Origin: Branchiostoma belcheri
Lineage: Eukaryota > Chordata > Leptocardii > Amphioxiformes > Branchiostomatidae
Direction: 5' to 3'
DNA length: 64,000 nucleotides
Assembly: GCF_001625305.1 (NCBI RefSeq)
Contig: NW_017803854.1
Coordinates: 2,892,913 to 2,956,912, forward strand
Of this stretch, positions 44,158 to 56,221 are shown piece after piece (within the stretch, counting starts at the first letter, position 1; every line of letters begins with the position of its first letter). Made by a program: the position numbers and the translations under genes. Under the pieces are notes generated by a model that had not been told where the DNA came from, did no database searches, and saw nothing but the letters and a program-made list of their open reading frames with translations.

Positions 44158-47100
44158 ATGTGGCGAGTGCGGTTGGTATTGGCAGCAACACTGGTGGCAC
44201 TTTTTGGAGCAGGTAAATTCATCTTTCTAAATATCACTTACAGACTTTATGGATTGTTGAGAAACGTCTAAGACTCTTTTTTACAAAAAAATGTCGCCAT
44301 CCTTATCATCATTTCCATCATTTTGAAATCAAGATGCCCAGCGTTTCAAATTCTAAACGAAGAATATAACGTTACACCAAAAAAAAGCTAGACAGTTTAG
44401 TTTTCATTGGGAATTTTACTTGTTGAGTCTGTGTCATTGGTATTGAGTTATTCGACATTCCTGTCCTTCAGTACGTGACACTAGTGAATCCCTTACAAGA
44501 AGTCAATATTTTAACCTAACGGTCTAAACATTCTCACCCCCACAGCCCGTGGCCAGTGCGGCGGGACCCTGTCAGAAGAGACGGGGGAACTGATCAGCCC
44601 GGGGTTTCCCACCGGCTACCCGAGCAACTCCGAGTGCACCTGGATCATCCGCGGGGACGTCGAGGACACCATCCTCATCTTCTTCGACAGTTTTAACGTG
44701 GAGGCAGACGACAGCTGCAGATATGACTACCTGAGGTAAGAGAGGTCTCTGACTCAAAACATTCAGTAGGTTCAGTGGAGATTGGGGCCAAAACCGGCAT
44801 CTGCATCTCGAGCTAGCCCGGTCTTTCCAAAATTAGCTACCTGCCTGACTGAGAGCTGGAATTAATTTCGGACGCGCAAATCGATCGATCTAAGACGACA
44901 TTTTCTGCCACAAAAGTAAAGGGGGCTATTTCGTGAATGCTTTCCAGGAGAGCGCAAGCGGTTCTTTCCGTCTCATTTTTAATCCCTTTATGCGTATGTA
45001 CCGGGGAAAGAGATGACTCACTTCGCAGAAAGAGCTTCAAAAAGCTTGTTGATTAACACTTTACCCTTGCCTTGTGTACTGTTTTTCTTTAATTCTTAAG
45101 ATTTGAAAGAAATTTTTAATTCTTAAGATTTAAAAAAAAAGCAAAATCGCTCTTTGGCTATGAAAACCGTTGAGGGATGTACCAAATATTTGGTCGCTCA
45201 TCACGCAACCTCTAGTGGAAAGGGGAGCTATGTATAGTAGATGAGGACCTGTCGATGTCAGCGTGTGTCTGGTCAGCTGGCAGGTGGTCTCGGCACGTGT
45301 CAAACCGCAAACCTCTAATTGGCTTATCTCCATATCATCAATCACAGGACGACACTCACTCCACAGTATCTAATTTACAAACGCTCCTCTTCAACACGTA
45401 CACGCCTACAGTTTACCTGAAGTCTTTCACAAACACAAGGATGCGTAGTTTAAGTTGGCAAAAGAAAAGGTAAATGAAGGAGAGATTGCCTGCATGCTCC
45501 TTAAATACTTGCATTTTTATGTTTTTATTTTGTAATTCTACGTGTAGACGGCCATGGGCTTTGGGATCGGTCTGATCACCGTGGGGTCGTGTGGCGTAAC
45601 GGTAGAGAATTCCACTCAGAACCAAGAGGTCCCGCCATGTCACCAACCTTGTGCCCTTGGGAAAGGCACTTTACACGACTTTCCTCACTTCGCTCAGGTG
45701 TTAGTGAGTATGCAAAAATGGTCGTTATCATGGTCGTGGACATTAAAAGAAAAACAATCAATCAATCGTCCTGTTTTTGTTTTTCAGATTCACAATCGAC
45801 GGTCAGACGGGAGACCGGCTGTGCGGGGCGGGGTTCTCGGAGTTTGAGAACATCACGGTAACCGGGGAGATCCTGGTGTTCTTCAAGAGCGACGGGACCG
45901 TCAACATGCCGGGCTTCAGGCTCATCTACAGAAGTGGGTACAGCAGCGCGCCGGCAGAACGTACTGTGCCTGCGCGAAACCCGAATCTCTCGCGGTTTTC
46001 GTTGGAGAAAGATGTTTATTGCCCGAAGTACATGTTTAAATACATGCCCGAAGGAGGCTAATTTCAAATGCAAACAACATATGTATGAAAAAGAAGATAC
46101 AATGATATGAGAGTCTACGCGTACGTTGGATGCTTGGTCAGCTTTGCATCAGAATTTTGACTGTCGCAGACGATATCTTTTCCAACACGACATTTGAAAA
46201 CTATGGAAGGGATGTCATCCTTAAAAGGCGAATACGGCCTTAAACGAGACGTTTTGCAAAAGTGCTATGTACAATCCATTACGGGTTTCGCGCAGGCGCA
46301 GTACGTTCTGCAGACGTGCCGGGTATCGCCCTCTGTAGAGGTATGCTTACTGTTTTTTTGTAGGTTCACAAGTGATGGACGTAAGTTCTTATCATGATAG
46401 AATTAAACTTTCCTCAACCCAACTTCAACCCTCTCTTCAGACTCAGCGAATTTTCCGTAGAATCCACGACCTTTTTAGGAGAACTAACCTAATGAAAAGG
46501 AACACGTGACCCAGAGGGACTTGTGACGTTAGCAATAGGTCAAAGGTGATTGGAAGTCGGTATCGACCTCCACCCATCATGGTCACGTGTCTAGAGTAAG
46601 TGAGTTAGTTATTAGAGAGGAGCCCAAAGGTTTTGTCCAGTAATTTGGTGAGTCAGAATTTCCATTGGTTGGAAGAAGGAGGTTCAACTCCACCGTAAGC
46701 TCTACCGCTAACGGCCACTTTCCATGCTAATGGCTTTGATTCCTGATGCTAAAAAGGGCGATGCCCTCAATATGTCAAGTTAAATAGAAGAATCCAGACC
46801 CTCGACACAAAACGTTTTTGTTGTATAACACCTGATCTCTCGCAACTTGAGCGTAGAAGTGCGAACTGAAGAGTACTTTGAAAATGCGAGTTTAAGGCTG
46901 AGAGAGACGTACAGAAGGACTGCGCCCTTAGTAGTGGTTGTTTGAGAACTGTAATTGTACGTCCTTCGTCCTTAGGAAAAATAGTCTGACTCATTGAGGA
47001 CTACACCTGTTTCATTGATTGTCACCAATACGTAGCGTATTTCTGCAACTATGATAGGTTTACGGTACACTGGTCTGCAAACAGATATGGAGGAAAAATT

Positions 47101-50100
47101 GGTTTTGCTTTCCGACGCATGGTTAACTGTGTGGTTATCAGTGAACCTTTTTAAGAGTGACTTGCCAGCCCAGGTCAAAGTTTGAAGAAGTGAAGTCTCC
47201 AAATTGCGCACATCACCCACTTCTTCGGATCATCGGGTAATGCTATAACAGCGACAGAGAGTATTAAACCCCCCGCGATGTTTCTGTCCTGCAGTTGTCA
47301 GCCCCACGACCACTACTACGCCTGCGCCGACAACAACAACCATCACGACAGCTCAGCGCGCCGGTAAGTGATCAGGGATCAAGGTGCGGGGAATATCCCG
47401 AAAACTTCAGGTGGTCTTATGGACTAATCTTGAATATACGTAATCCAATGCGTAACTAAATCCACACTAATATGGTTCATACTAATGTAAATAACTGCTT
47501 GCAGCTTATTTGTAACAATTCGCTTTGGATTAGCCTCAATTTCAGGCCTCGGAGGGACATTCATTTCCGAAAATGAAAGTTCCTTCGCATGTCTGCAGTT
47601 GAGGCTATGCCATGAAGTCGTGTGTACTTCTAATTTTGTAACAACCGCATTTATAACTTTAACACAATATCTGCATTATACGTATTAACAATACAGCTAT
47701 TAGAGGCGTTTGCTAACATGCTAACTCACTAATTGATTAACAAATCGTTGGTTGTCTCTGAATCTTCCGGACATCATGATGATCATCGCGGTTAGAGTCA
47801 GGACAACCGGCGCAGCCTGGAGACTGCAGTGACCCGGGAACTCCGCCGGATGGCAGTCGTGAGCTGTCGTCCCTCGCGCCCGGCAGCACCGCGACTTTCA
47901 CCTGCAACGACGGGTTCGTCTTGGTGGGCGCCGCCACGCTCACGTGCCTGGACACCGGCCAGTGGGACGCCAGTCGCCCGACCTGCTCGGCCAGCGGCAG
48001 CGGCCAGCCCCCGGGAAGCGGACGTAAAAAAAAACCACTAACTTTTACCCTGAAATCAGCAAACTTGTGGCCATTACTGTTCCACGGAAATATTGTAGCA
48101 AGCTTGCTGATTTCAGGATACAGTTTTCGTTCAAAAGGTCTCAGGTTTCGTCCCTCCAAGTCGTTTGTAATGAATAATGATAATATTAACTCGCACGAAA
48201 CTTACCAGCAGATGCATTTTACCATACTCATACAAAACTTAACTGCAAATGCCTGGTTATTGCTTACACATTAACAGCGCTACAGCTATATTTACCCTAA
48301 CTGCTGCTAAGATGATAACATAATCCAATGCTGTAATACATACAGGCTTCTCAGTGCACTTACAACTAACATAACGGTTCCTTGTACAAGGCTTTGGAGG
48401 GACGCAATCTGACACCTTCGTCTGTCGAGTGGAGTGGGGTGTTTACGAATTTCAATGACAACTTTGTAACTTACGGTGACGTTTGATGATACATCTAACG
48501 CATGTAGTGGCGCTGTAGCGTAGCAAAAGAGAAGAATTATAGAAGTAGAGGAGAACAATACAGATTTTTTTTACTACATTTAAATATCATAGACATCTGA
48601 GTTGTTATAGTATAGAAGTAGTTTCTGCCTTACAGTCTTGTTGGGTCCATATGCACAGGTAAGCGCTGTTTGAAGAGACATTTAGCAAAACGTTGTTTCG
48701 TAGTCTGTATGATCTTAGCTTAGCCTAGCTTAGATTGGTTGTACTCCTTGGTTTTCATTTTCAAAGATCTGAAATCATGTTTCACCTGTAAGGGGTAGTA
48801 TCCGATTTGTAGTGACTGAAACGCAAGCAACGCGTACGTTTCCAATGTTTCAAATCACGGTTTTCTCAGCAATAAACCGATCCCATAGCTCTGCCCACCT
48901 GCCTCAAACACAGACATGGAGATATGTTTGACGAACCTGCAACCAATCTTTCATTGACCAGGCTATCATTGATTGAATTGCTAATTGCGGCGGGCAGTCA
49001 GGATCGGTTTATTGCAACCAAACGTCTTCTAAAAGTAGCCGTTTTAACACCCGTTCCAAACCAGACTGCAGCAACCCTGGCCTGCCGACTAACGGCCTGT
49101 CCGTGCTGAGTGACGTGCAGTTCCGCCAGGGGGACAGTATCCAGTTCTACTGTGACGACGGCTACGAGCTGACGGGGTCCTCCGAGCTGCTGTGTGACGG
49201 CTCAGGGTCGTGGTCGGCACAGCTGCCCGTGTGTGTCCGTATGTACAACGTTCTTACTGTCGTCGTGTTCTTAATAAACGTGTATTGAAACAACCACAGA
49301 AACATATATTGTATAAATGCAACGTTATGGTAACCTACAGTGTAGTCCAAGTATACATGTTATAGTTTAGCGTAATGTAGAATGTACATGTAGGGTCGAA
49401 ATATTCTCTAGCCATTAGTTCTTTATAATACTCTGTCAGATACAATGTCCGTTGACCATATATATAGCATTATGTTAGTCACATACCAACTAGTAATTTC
49501 ATTATTTGCCATACATTGTACCCGTGACAATCGTTGTGCAATAAACTTTGACTTTGACTTTTTGTTAAACACCATAAAGTCGTTGAAGTACAAAGATTTT
49601 GCAAATTTGTGTGTGATACCTTTCCTGTACATATATGTATGTTTTGAAAACACAAAGGATATTCCTGTGGATTTTTTTGTCAGTTAGGCCGGTTATTGTA
49701 TATTCGTATCTGATGGTACACTAAACGTGTATTGGAACATAATATAGTGTGATCTAAGTGTAAGACACTATGAAATAGATGTCTAAACTTCATCGACGTG
49801 TCTTGGTCATTCATGTCGAGTATTTTGTCAGTAAGGCCGGTTACTGTTTTGTTCCATAGCTGACGGTACGCTGACCGCCGGCACGCCGACCTGGGCGATA
49901 GCCTGCATCGCAGTGGGCGCCGTGGTGGGGCTGGGCATCATCGCCGCCATCCTGTACATGCTCATCAAGACGTAAGTTCTGCTGGTACCGTATTTGCGAG
50001 GGTCAAACTACTGAAGTATAAAAATATAAAGGTAAAGGTGGTCCCGTAGCCTTATTTAAGGCAATAGGAGTAGAGGGTTGTTAATCCACGGTGTCTGGGG

Positions 50101-50404
50101 CACGGTATTGGAAGGCGGTGCCCATATCATGGCATATACGTTTCGATGTCTATCAGACACCGTCCTCAGAGCTTCTGACTGGAGTTCTGCTTCTCGCCGC
50201 TATATGTAGCCGATGTAGGTGGCGCTCTTGCGGCGAGAACACAGCTTTTGCGTTGTTTTCCATTTAACATGCCCCTAATGTTATTTCTAATTTTCTTACA
50301 ACCAATATTCACGCCAAAGTAACGCAGTTTTCATATCTGTTGTTCACACTTCCAGGCCACCAAAGGCCGTGCGCGGAGGAACGGGACAGGTCATCCCGCT
50401 GTAA
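44158..50404 (+). CDS. CUB - Thr-rich linker - two sushi domains - transmembrane protein
   Basis: Eight coding exons keep phase: 44158-44212, 44546-44735, 45788-45933, 47295-47363, 47802-48023, 49065-49238, 49860-49971 and 50356-50404, giving 338 residues. The start is the ATG at the first base after an acceptor (TTTCTAG|ATG), followed by a hydrophobic signal peptide (residues 1-19). A CUB domain follows at about 22-130, with Cys in GQCGG, SECTW, DSCRY and RLCGA and the typical SPGFP...YP start. Residues 131-153 are a Thr/Pro linker likely to be O-glycosylated. Two sushi/CCP domains follow at about 160-215 and 228-285 (DCSDPG..., then CSNPGLP...). A membrane helix lies at about 296-320 and the cytoplasmic tail is only about 18 residues. 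CUB and sushi modules bind proteins at the cell surface; this exact short architecture is not one I can name. The donor after 48023 (GAC|GTAAAA) is weak. Confidence 0.86.
45581..45768 (+). mobile_element. tRNA-derived SINE
   Basis: The head GGGGTCGTGTGGCGTAACGG with AGAACCAAGAGGTCCCG looks like a decayed tRNA body (A-box and anticodon-arm region). It is followed by CCTTGGGAAAGGCACTTTAC, a segment common in tRNA-related SINEs, and an AATC-repeat tail at about 45755-45767. It lies in intron 2 of the CUB/sushi gene, just before the second CUB exon. It is not a functional tRNA gene. Confidence 0.6.
48871..49013. mobile_element. 143-bp MITE with perfect 13-bp terminal inverted repeats
   Basis: AATAAACCGATCC at 48871-48883 is exactly inverted as GGATCGGTTTATT at 49001-49013. 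The interior has no coding. A related copy lies at 22126-22295. It ends about 50 bp before the second sushi exon (49065), close to the branch-point region. Confidence 0.75.
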
Positions 50405-51310
50405 GACTGGAGCTGCCGAGAATACAGCCCAACTATGTGTACATATCTTTACTTTGTAATCATTATGTTATAAAACATTTATTCACAAATAGCGCACCCA
50501 TTGTCATTTCCGTCTATACATGTAAAAATCTCTCACCTGTATTCGTAGCGGATGGTTGAATACAATAACTTCCAAGAAGACCTTTCGGTAGCCAATATAC
50601 GATTCAATGCGCAAGACAATTGATAACCAAAGTCGATGGAATACTGTCTTGGCCGCCGAAAGATCCGCTTGGTGATCAGAAATCAAGATTGCTATCACAT
50701 GATGATGGGATAGAATAGAAGTAGTGATCTAACACTTGGAGTTGCTTCTTGTAAATATTGATTTCCTCACCCACAATCACATCTATTCGGATGAGTCTTT
50801 AGCGACAGCAACGTACCTTCCAAAAATATACTATTATTGTACGATGTAGTTCAAAAGCTTTCGTCCAATGTCATTCTCAACTGTGTACGTGATCGTATAG
50901 CTAGGCGTCTATGTCGCTACCCTGGCTGTCAATCCTAACTTTGTACTCATCCTATTTTCGGATATCATCAGCAATGTTCATTCCATATCGTGCATTGCCA
51001 CTCAAGTGTTGTCAAATATGAGTAGTTGAAATGAAATTTGGACACTAAAAATCTGGCACTGATAAACCGACAAAACAATGCACCTCAACCACAGGTCTTT
51101 TGAGATTTTTTGTATGTTTGATACCCACTTACAGATTTTGTTTACTTTGGTAAAATTGTGGAATGTTTTCACCCACCATTTTGGAGTACTTGAATATTTC
51201 TACAACAATGTTGATTGTTTTGCCCTGGGCTTTACGTCGTCTATATGTTTGTACGAACTTCTGTCATTATTTCTTTTGATGTACGAATAAATACATTTTC
51301 TTTCATTGTG
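50405..51310 (+). other. 3' UTR of the CUB/sushi gene
   Basis: AT-rich, no further exon. It ends at an AATAAA (51286-51291) followed by TTTCATTGTGTCG. Confidence 0.6.
51286..51291 (+). terminator. Polyadenylation signal of the CUB/sushi gene
   Basis: AATAAA about 880 bases after the stop, followed by T-rich and GT-containing sequence. Confidence 0.6.
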
Positions 51311-52328
51311 TCGAGAAAATATAGTTGTATGATGTAGATCTTATACCTTCCCGTTCAGTCTCTGTGAATATTTCCCAGTATGAATGTTTAGTGAAGTATG
51401 ATTTTTTTCTCTTTGCGCAACAGTGGCTGTAGTTGATAACTAGAGCGAATGGAAGATGATACACGAACTTCCTTACAAATTGACTTATACAAGACACGGT
51501 GCACGGTTGCACCGGATTCGTATTGGGCGTAATATGGCAAAAATGTTTTGTTTATTTCAGTTTAATCTTGCTTGACAACCAGGCCGCTCAGCCTATATCG
51601 ATAAACATATAAACAAATATTTACAGGTATCTTACATTTTAAACATAACGGCCATTTTATTGGCACTGATTAAAACAAAATTACGAATAATATATATGTA
51701 TTACTTTTAGGATAAGGCCCAAGTTATCCAACGCGTTTCTGAGCAACACCTAGTTAAATTTCATTGACAACGTCTCCTAGGCCAGATCAGACTGACTTAA
51801 TTTTATGGGCAGGATTTTTAAAGAAGAACAAATGTTACACCGGCGCAACAGACTAACTCTCGTCTTCTGCAAGACAAAGTACACACTTTGTCAAGATTCT
51901 TCTCCAGGTTGTGGTGGTACAAGGACGCCACTGTAACTCAGAGCGGAATGGAGTAAAACTGCAGCTAAGTATGTCAACGTCAATATTTCTGTGTTGTCAT
52001 ACTGTTCTTATCCGCTTAGTGGTGCCCCGGACCCGCAGAGGTGGAAAATCGGCGTTTGCGGTATACTTTGGAGTGGTGGACTGTGGGCTGAGTTGTTGAT
52101 AAGGATAACTTAGTATGAAATGGCTCAGCTTCTATTGCGTCTAATCTTCCTAAATGCCCAGGGCAACATAACTACTACTGAAACACTGTTCATCGTCGAC
52201 GTCATCACCATAATTTGTCGACGATGCGGGCCACCACCACTGCTTTCCACTTTTTTCTGCCCAGCGCTTATCTTCGTGCTCCTTTCCAGGTAAAACCCAT
52301 CACCTAGTGTCCAAATACCGTTCATATT
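51311..52328. other. Convergent spacer between two 3' ends
   Basis: Tail-to-tail interval between the CUB/sushi gene (plus) and the D8C gene (minus). It must hold the 3' UTR of the latter. No coding exon or clear repeat is seen. Confidence 0.45.
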
Positions 52329-55300
52329 CTAGGTGTAAACGTAGTCATTATTTGATGCTGTACTGAGGCGATTTTGGTGCAAATGAGGAAACTGCACTCT
52401 CTCTCTACTCCTGTGTCCGTCTAAGTCCATCATGTGACTAATACCCGCCTCTCCACTCCGACTCTCGTGTCCGTATATCACATCACCGCGCTGTTTGTAC
52501 ACAACAGCCGCGACGATAAACACTACTAACGAGACGAAGAATCCGGAGGTGAGACCGGCTGCTACAACGACTGTGGTGAAGGGCACGGTGGACTCCTTCA
52601 GGGTGGCGTACGTTGTGTGAGTGTCCTGTCCTTCTTCCGTGAGTGGTCCAGATCCTTGGACAGCTAGGGATGATAACAGTGTTGTACAGATCAATTTACA
52701 GTGCTTAAAATGGCCCTATTCAAGACAAAAATGTACTTTTTAGTCAGAAAGCCTACACAAGTATTGGACATAACCAGTTTTATACTCACGTTGACAGTCT
52801 GGAGTAAAACCAGTTGGAGACGACTGGCCTGGAGGACATTGGACTTCTGTACCTGTGTTAATGCAGAAAAACAAACGGTTGTGTAGAGTTATTTATTTAT
52901 CGTTTTTAAGTTACCTATTTTTATTTAGCTATCTTTGTAATTTCACCATTTATTTATTGCGGGGCTGATGCCATTACAAACATATTAGAAGGAATAATCT
53001 GTGAACTATTATTTTTAGGGATATGTAGCTATTGATATTTCTATTGGTATATACGTATACAAGGTTCTGTTTTCACTGTTTAAAAACAAACTCACATTTA
53101 TTGCACGACACACAAGAATCACAAAACTCCTAGGTAGGTGACACTTATTTATAAAACGGTACTGTCGCCATAAATATTACGTATACGCTACTACAAACCT
53201 AACATACCTGCGCAGTAGGCCATGCCACACCCGCGTGTTCTGTTGAGGTAGTAGACGAAGAAGTCTCCACAGTTCCTGACCTGGATTCTGTCGGGGAACT
53301 GGCAACAGTTGCGGCCCACGTGTGCGCAGGCCTGGTGGACGACAACACAAATATGAGGGTCATATTGTTTTGATTCTTAAAATCAATTCATTTCCATGAC
53401 TAATCCTGGGAGAAATATGCCATTATGAAATTCCACGGACTAACGTTCTCTAATGCCACAGAGGGATTAAGGTTTCTTTTGTTTATTGAATAATTAGGAT
53501 TTATTAGGTTTTATTCTATATTAGGTCTTATTCTATATTTATTTTTGTATTTTGTTCAATAGTTGTTGCTATACATTGTACTATGTGCAATTGTCGTGCA
53601 GTAAAGGTCTTCATTAACCACGAAGCATGTTTAATAGTTTTTAAAAAATCGCGTATACGCCCCCCCCCCAAAAAAAAGCGCAGCACCCCAAGAAGTCTAC
53701 AAAAGAGGCTACCTGAGTCGCCCAAACCTCACATGTACACAGTCTACGTTGTATCACATGCTACTTCTATACTAGCTACATGCACTGTACGTCTAAAATG
53801 CTGGTTCATTTTCTACATCATGTCTACTTGATCTACATAAGAGGCGATGAGTCAACACCCAAGAGCAATGTTGAATCTAATAGACGTGCGATCAATAAAT
53901 ACGCGGCAGTAATGGAGATGAAGGGGAAATGCTTCACACGTGGTTATAACAAGATCATCAATTGTCGTCTGATGTTTCAAGTATGTCTGAGGGGAGAACT
54001 AGAAGGGCGGTTTAGAGCGCGTCTAGATTTTGGTGGTTTGTTTTCTCTTATTGTTTTCAATATTTTTCTCTGCCAAATTTCTTGCTCAATATGTTTCGTT
54101 TTCCTGTAAGAACATTCGTACTGTGTGAAATACGAGAGTAAAATATCTATAGGTTTATGTGACTGCCCTCACACCGCCATATATAGATCTGAATCAATAA
54201 AATCAAGAGATGAAGGAGTTTTGCGTACGGTTGCCTGTGCTATCTGTCCGGGTTCCTCAGGATGTGTTCCCATCATCCACACCGGACCCGGCGTGCCGCA
54301 CGAATATCTTGAAACACACGCGGTCGGCATCTGTCCTCCGGCTGGAAAAAAATTTCAAAAAATCAATTCACCAATTTTAATACTGATCAAACGATGTCAA
54401 TCAGGTCACCGAGAAAATTCATATTCTGATAAGAGTAACACATACATCGAATCACGTGCCCGAATTGTATTTGAGGTTTGCAATGCTTGTAGATAATCGT
54501 AAATCTAGATGTTTGCAGTTACATGTACTTTATGACACAACCTTAACCCTTTGAAAAATAGTGTAAAGTGTTTTTTTTTCAAAAAGACTCAACATTTAAT
54601 ACGCTCAATGATTCGTTATTTTGATTCGTCATTTATTCTCTACAATACATGGAAGCATATGCATCTTCTGCATAGCAGCAGAAAACGTTATGATACGATG
54701 GAAAGCGTAACATGAGCAAAGCGATGAAACAGAGACATAGCAAAGGACTTTTGAGTCATTTTGACCCTCTATGGCCGGCCAACTCCTCTGGCCAATTGAA
54801 TTCCCTTTTAAGACCGAATTGTACCATTTATTTAGCCTGCAAAGGAGTCTGGTGGAGACTATACTTACCGAGGCTGTGGAACCTGTACCAGCCCCTGCGG
54901 AGTCCGGAGTCGCACAGCTCGGCCTCTCCAGGAGACAGCGGGTAGTTTATACTCCTCCTCGGCTCGTCTATGGTGGTGTGAGACAGACACGGGTCTCCGG
55001 CAATACACCTCACAGCAATGCCTCATAGGATAGAAGAACGCAACTCTCTATCAAAATATTTCATATAATTCGTTTTGATAAAATTCAGCAACTTAGTCAT
55101 TATAATCAAAATAACGTTATACGCAGAACACTGAAAGCCATAATTATGCAAACCATTAACGTTGCATAATACCATATAAATGAGGTATGGATGATTCAAT
55201 ATGTCACTTTAATAGAGCAGCGTATTCAGAATCCGTGGGAATGATATCCGGATTTGCTTGGTATTTAAACCTATTATTTATAGGATCTTATAGCTGCTGA

Positions 55301-56221
55301 ATATCTATTACAGAGTCTCTTTCGTCTCCAGTCCGATTCTCCATGCTATTTTCCGCAGAGACTCGGCGCACTATGATAAGTTTGAATGCTATCGCGATAA
55401 CCTTGGGCTCACGCGGCCGCGCCTGTTTACTGAGTATCAACACTGCAGGGCTTCAAAAATATTTACACTGGCAGCAAGCCATTACTGACACGGGCATGAT
55501 GTACGTGACTATCATAAAATATCAAACAATAAAACATTTTCAACGCTGTCATTAGCGAACAACGGCAAAGATTTATGTTTTTTCGCGGCAATTGTTCCAG
55601 CCAAAAAAACGGACGTTTTGATAGGGACTAACTGCAGGTGACCTTTGAACCCCAGGGATCCAGTTACATGTTGTTGCGCTGATCCTGTGACCGTTTTCAG
55701 AGGTACGTAAACACGGGGTTGTTTTCATGAATGTAACAGGTCATTTATTAACGTAAAAACGTCACAGCCTAACAAGCCAAACATACAGTGTGAACGACGG
55801 TGGTACTGTTGTTCAGAGGAACGTAAACACACTAGGTTGTTTTGAATCTATCTCACCTATAAACGGGTCATTTATAAGCACTATAAACAACACGGGCGGG
55901 CTGGCTCTCCTCTTATGCATGAAGCACTATACTAGTATGTAAACGAATGACACATATGTTAACACGACGTGACGCATGCCAAGAAGTCCCCAATCTGGGT
56001 AGAATTTAATAATTACCATATCAGCCACAAATGGAGATTGGTTTCTAGTACCGAACCTTCACCATTAAGGTTAGAGTACCAAAGAAATCCACTCCTAGGC
56101 TGATGTTTTCTGAATAGCTCAATGATCGACGAAAGGCGTAGTGGTACTCACCTAGGAGTATTGGTCCCAGTTGGAGGAGGCAATAAGGTGCCAAAGGCCC
56201 AAATACGACGGGGAACTCCAT
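52329..56221 (-). CDS. Single-pass membrane protein with one uromodulin-type D8C domain
   Basis: Six exons on the minus strand keep phase: 56152-56221 (ATG at 56221), 54869-55021, 54229-54341, 53208-53331, 52790-52852 and 52329-52663, giving 285 residues. The first exon encodes a plausible signal peptide ([19 protein letters not shown]) and ends at CTAG|GTGAGT. Residues about 31-153 form a D8C domain as in uromodulin and GP2: the DPCL...DEPRRS start, GWYRF, then eight conserved Cys in ACV, YSC, TAC, NCC, RNC, GCG and AYC. A short CPPG...C segment, a Thr-rich stalk and a membrane helix (about 205-229, [20 protein letters not shown]) follow. The tail of about 56 residues is Ser/Arg/His-rich and ends NDYVYT. 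No EGF, VWD or ZP domain is present. The first exon is the least certain: it was chosen from ATG, hydrophobicity, donor and phase. Function unknown. Confidence 0.82.

Noticed and set aside
45594-45640. tRNA gene
   Set aside because: The tRNA-like stretch lacks a proper acceptor stem and B box and is followed by a SINE body and tail.
50031-50180. Possible SINE or foldback (GGTAAAGGTGGTCCCGTAGCC start)
   Set aside because: It has a repeat-like look but no second copy in the window and no clear ends.
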